A DNA stretch of 64,000 nucleotides. Origin: Thelonectria olida. Its lineage: Eukaryota; Ascomycota; Sordariomycetes; Hypocreales; Nectriaceae. A program made the translations under genes and the position numbers. Every line of letters begins with the position of its first letter. Within the stretch, counting starts at the first letter, position 1. The stretch lies in the NCBI GenBank assembly GCA_020736575.1, contig JAGPYM010000002.1, forward strand, positions 1,364,001-1,428,000, given 5' to 3'. This document shows positions 60,452 to 64,000 of this stretch, in pieces. The notes below the pieces were generated by a model, which saw only the letters and a program-made list of their open reading frames with translations, had not been told where the DNA came from and searched no databases.

Positions 60452-61369
60452 ATGTCGCTCTCACGCGCTTTCACGACCCGCAAGGCCCGCTTGGCCAACG
60501 ACCTGAGCGACTTTAACAACAAGTCGCCCCAGCGAAGCAACTCAGCCCGTCATCATCCCAACCCTCAAATGCTGCGCAACAAGATCTCGGCGCCTATTCA
60601 GCTCGTTCACACCACCAACATGCTCTCCTACAATGCTCCCGACCTTCCCAAGCACGTTCTGCGCAACAAGGCTTCCACTCGATCTGAGGACTCTGAGACC
60701 CCATCAGAGACGCACTCTGAGACTCCCTCAGTCGCCGAAACAACCCCGCCAACCAGCCCCGAGGTCTCGCCCGTTGAGGAGTGTCCAGGACCTGAGCCAA
60801 ATCATCTGTCAACGTATTTCATGATCCCTGGCAAGGCCCATCCTCTTGCCAAGTTGTCCGAAGCCCCAGCAATCCCCAAGCGATCGCCTTCGCACACCAA
60901 GCAAAACTCATACGACGCCATTGCCCGCAACCGCTCCGTCTCGCGCATGTCCAAGGACTCGGATCGCTCAGTATCGACCAAGGCCAGCTTCACCTTCTCC
61001 CGGTCTTCGTCTACATCGACCAGTGCCTCGTCAACTGCCTCCATGTCTCCCGCTCAAAAGGAAAAGCCCGCCAGCCCGGCTCCACCAGTTCCCTCGCCGC
61101 CAGCCTTCCACCAACAACGTGCTTTCAAGGAGCCTCACCAGTCACACCCGTTCGGTCAGGAACTTGCTCAGGTGACCGAGCTGGCCGAGGAGTACAGCGC
61201 CAGCACCCGCGCCACGAACAGCCAGGACGATGAAGACAACATGTACATCAAGGCAAAGGGCCTCGTCAAGTTCACCGCCGACGACTACCTTAACGACGTC
61301 CAGAGCCTCCTCACCAGCTTTTTCCCCGACATGACTCACGCCAAACCATCAGCTCCTCTGTGGATCTAA
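60452..61369 (+). CDS. Unrecognised Ser/Pro-rich protein, 305 aa
   Basis: Intronless gene that I do not recognise. The N-terminus (MSLSRAFTTRKARLANDLSD) is basic and Ser-rich. A block KISAPIQLVHTTNMLSYNAP at about 45-64 looks like a conserved motif. Next come Glu/Thr/Pro-rich repeats of SET(P/H)SE type (about 78-110), PAIPKRSPSHTKQNSYDAIA, and a long Ser/Thr run (FSRSSSTSTSASSTASMSP) likely to be a phosphorylation target. The C-terminus (MYIKAKGLVKFTADDYLNDV, then QSLLTSFFPDM) appears folded and hydrophobic. No membrane segment or enzyme motif. The start is supported by the very long ATG-free leader. The leader length suggests a regulated gene. Confidence 0.8.
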   Translation: MSLSRAFTTRKARLANDLSDFNNKSPQRSNSARHHPNPQMLRNKISAPIQLVHTTNMLSYNAPDLPKHVLRNKASTRSEDSETPSETHSETPSVAETTPPTSPEVSPVEECPGPEPNHLSTYFMIPGKAHPLAKLSEAPAIPKRSPSHTKQNSYDAIARNRSVSRMSKDSDRSVSTKASFTFSRSSSTSTSASSTASMSPAQKEKPASPAPPVPSPPAFHQQRAFKEPHQSHPFGQELAQVTELAEEYSASTRATNSQDDEDNMYIKAKGLVKFTADDYLNDVQSLLTSFFPDMTHAKPSAPLWI

Positions 61370-62858
61370 AGATATAAAAAGGAAAAAAACCGCCGGCTTG
61401 CCGGTCATTCGCATTGATTCACCTGTACATATTTAATAGACACCTTACGACCCACGGAAGGATGGCTGGCGTATACAAAAGTGGGAAGATGAAATGGAAA
61501 GGCGATGATGGAAAAGGTGCTGGGGAGCTCACTCGCTCGCTCCAACGGCATTTACAGGCTCTTTACGTTCTTTTTTTGGTTATGTCTTGGTATTCAAGGA
61601 GGGAATGGACCGAAACGATAGGATACCAGTGAATTGTGACCGGTGGCTGACCATGGTCAGAACACACCGGGCAATGGGGCGTTCGAGATTAGGATAGGGA
61701 TATGGGATACCTATATTTTTTCATGATGTGTATCTTACCATGTGGATATTCACAACCACGCCTCTGACGGCAGCACATTTTCATTTTGTGTGCGTTTTTC
61801 TACAGTTCCTTTGATAATTGAAAAGACCTCACTTTTCATCTTATTTACGCTCCCTTCAATCATTTGACGTGATGGTTTGATTTGATCATTTGATGTAATC
61901 ATTTAATATTCATGAATCCCCTGGCAACAGCTCCATGCTTAATATGTGAAAATGCAAGTCTGAAACTGCCAATCAATCCATCCATGCGAGGCGCACTATC
62001 CATTCATCCCCCCTCCCTTGCGTATGCCATTCTTGGGACATTGGTGGTCACTGAGAGAGGCCCGTCCGCTGCAGGCATTCACAGCTTCATCTATTCGCAA
62101 CAGGCAAGGAAAGGTCATGATACGTATCAGAATCTCATGATCTTATCTCATTCCAAATACTGTGCGCTTCCACTGTAGTAGATCCTCAATAAGAGGCGTT
62201 TTTATCAAAACTCACATTAAACTTTTCGAGGCACCACACACACTCACTTCTCACACACACACAACTTCGACAAGGTGTGGGGAGAGGCTTGCAATCTGTT
62301 TCTCCCGAGCGGGAATGGCACGCGCGATGGAACCTAAGTTTTTCGGGGAGATGTGAGTGGCGTTTTGGTTTTTTTTGTTCTAGACAAGTCCCCGATCTGT
62401 TTTCGTTCTGTTTGTTTTTTTGGGGGGGTTTTTTTTTTTTTGGACGAGAATTGAGGGGCGGGAAGGGATGGTCTATTGTAGCGGTGGAAAATGTCTCATG
62501 TTTGTTTGAGCGGATTGAGTGAGTTGATGCAGTTTTTTGAGTCTGAGTGAGATGTAGGGTAGGTTGAGCCGTAAAGTTGAGATGGAACCCCCTCTGCTAT
62601 TTGTCAACTCTCCTGGTATGTGATTATCCAATTGATCGTCTTCTGTTGGAATTCCATGTGAGATGAAGCACCATTGCCTGATTTCTTGAATCTGTGATTC
62701 CAGGATCTAGTATCTGGCATGAGGGCTTGGGGATAGACAAAGTCTCGGTCGAGATCTCCCGTTGCCGATGGACAAGCAAGTGCTGACACCTCGCCCATCA
62801 ACGCCTCACAACAATCCTTCACATTTCATAGGTAACCGGCCCTCAACCCCAAGCCACC
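61370..62858. other. AT-rich intergenic region upstream of the terpene synthase
   Basis: 1.5 kb with no gene. The part 61640-62240 is AT-rich with repeated ATTTGAT-type words at 61805-61905. A homopolymer region of T and G runs lies at 62365-62442. It contrasts with the GC-rich terpene synthase coding region that follows. Confidence 0.5.
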
Positions 62859-63991
62859 ATGAAGCCCGTCCATATCGACCAAGACGCCATCATCACCGCC
62901 CTCAAGGGCCAGACCCTGCGCGTCCCAGACCTCACCAGCTTCTTCCCCACCACCTGGGCCCCCGCGCGCCTGCACCCTCACCACGCAGCCCTCGTCCCCC
63001 TCGTAGACGCCGCCATCGACCGCATGGCTGCCGCGCACCAACCCGTCGCCCGCCGCAAGCGCGACGACCTCGCCGGTCTCGTGGGAAGGTGGTTTCCCCA
63101 AGCAACCGACGCCGCCATCGAGACCCTCGCGCTGTTCACCGTGTGGTTGGTGTGTTGGGACGACGCTGTGGATGCGGGCGAGGGCGACTTGGCATCCGAC
63201 TTTGAGCGCGCGGAAGGGTTGAGGAGCAGCACGCTGGAAGTCATCCGCGGGGCGCTGGGGATCGACGGCGCGGCGCGAGACAAGAATGTGAACGCCGATG
63301 TCGTCAATGCCGTCTTCCAAGAGTTTGCAGACGGCTTCGGGCCCAGTTGTCCTGCCGATCAGCGGCGGCGCTTCTACGAGGAGCTCAAGTACTTCATCGA
63401 TAGTTGCGGCGTCGAGCAGAAGCTGCGGCTGGAGCGTACCGTGCCAGCCTACGATTCGTACATGGCTTTACGCCTGGGGACGGTTGGAGGCTCGATTCTG
63501 TGCAGCCTCGTCGAGTACGCGACGCAAGAGCCGCTCCCGGACGCCGTCGTCTTGGCGCCGCAAGTGCGGAGGCTGTGGACGCAAGTGTCCATCTTGCTCG
63601 CCATTCTCAACGACGTGTTGTCCCTGAAGAAGGAGCTCGGGACGGACTGCATCATCAACGCCGTGACGGCGCTCATGGAGCCTGGAAAGGGGCTGGACGA
63701 GGTCATGGGGGAGCTGGAGCGCAAGATGAAGCAGGCCGTCGAGGACTTTGACGGTGCTGCGGAAGAGTTGCTGGCGCAGACGAGGAACGACGAGGCGCTG
63801 AGCGGGGTGGTGAGGAGGTACATTGACGGATGCCGTGCGACTGTTACGGGGACGTTGGAGTTTACGTGAGCGAACTCGATGCGCCCTTGTGTGACATGAA
63901 CTGCATGCTAACCGTGGGCAGACTCCGGTCTCCCCGATACCAAATCGCGAAACTCCGTCGAGAGGACGGGTCACTCGAGATTGTTCTCTGA
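62859..63991 (+). CDS. Class I terpene synthase (sesquiterpene cyclase-like)
   Basis: Magnesium-dependent enzyme that ionises a prenyl diphosphate (probably farnesyl diphosphate) and cyclises it. Exons 62859-63865 and 63922-63991 give 358 residues; the 56-bp intron is GT-AG. The Asp-rich motif DDAVD is at 101-105, after LFTVWLVCW. The pyrophosphate-sensor Arg is R205 in YMALRLGTVG. The NSE triad is N251/S255/E259 in NDVLSLKKE, with the sensor exactly 46 residues upstream as in characterised class I cyclases. The RY pair is R341-Y342 in LRSPRY and is reached only after splicing. The N-terminus RVPDLTSFFP and RLHPHH are typical of fungal and bacterial monodomain cyclases; no prenyltransferase domain is fused. 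All active-site residues are intact. The product cannot be predicted, and no tailoring enzyme lies to its left; the right side is outside the window. Confidence 0.93.
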
Positions 63992-64000
63992 GTCTGCAGG

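Overview
The window is nuclear DNA of a filamentous ascomycete, most likely a Sordariomycete and possibly Hypocreales. The evidence is the gene set (full-length orthologues of ascomycete housekeeping genes), short spliceosomal introns of about 46-190 bp with GTAAGT-like donors, CTAAC/CTGAC-like branch sites and CAG/TAG acceptors, and gene-sized intergenic gaps with pyrimidine-rich leaders. The genus cannot be fixed from sequence alone. No tRNA, rRNA, transposon, CRISPR array or prokaryotic signal was recognised.

I support 18 protein genes, most of them reconstructed exon by exon. Left third (1-20736): a Rad53/Chk2 checkpoint kinase (3' end cut by the window), a Skg3/Caf120-type PH protein, a Ptc7-type mitochondrial PP2C phosphatase, the SSU-processome factor UTP23 and a DUF726 (Mil1/TMCO4-like) membrane hydrolase. 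Middle (24321-41946): a single-pass membrane protein, TVP23 (Golgi), a CitE-like mitochondrial lyase, an unrecognised 736-residue protein, a glycine-rich RRM protein, a ChaC gamma-glutamylcyclotransferase, a penta-EF-hand protein and a metallo-beta-lactamase-fold protein with a degenerate metal motif. Right third (47346-63991): a two-zinc-module protein, then a compact cluster (TLS1/HCA59, a five-exon acylphosphatase, PRP16, PWP1), an unrecognised 305-residue low-complexity protein, and a class I terpene synthase at the right edge.

Most genes are unrelated housekeeping genes. Two themes recur. RNA processing and ribosome biogenesis are represented by UTP23, PRP16, TLS1, PWP1, the RRM protein and Caf120. 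Several long intergenic spaces are largely strand-specific ATG-free leaders: 967 nt before the gene at 60452, 658 nt before 47166, 579 nt after a TATA box at 33473, and about 427 nt upstream of RAD53.

The points most worth a second look are the terpene synthase (all catalytic motifs in canonical spacing), a 5-nt micro-exon in the ChaC gene, an acylphosphatase split into exons as short as 12 and 13 nt, a GC-AG intron in the DUF726 gene, a stop-free 48-nt intron in the PTC7 orthologue, and the long ATG-free leaders.
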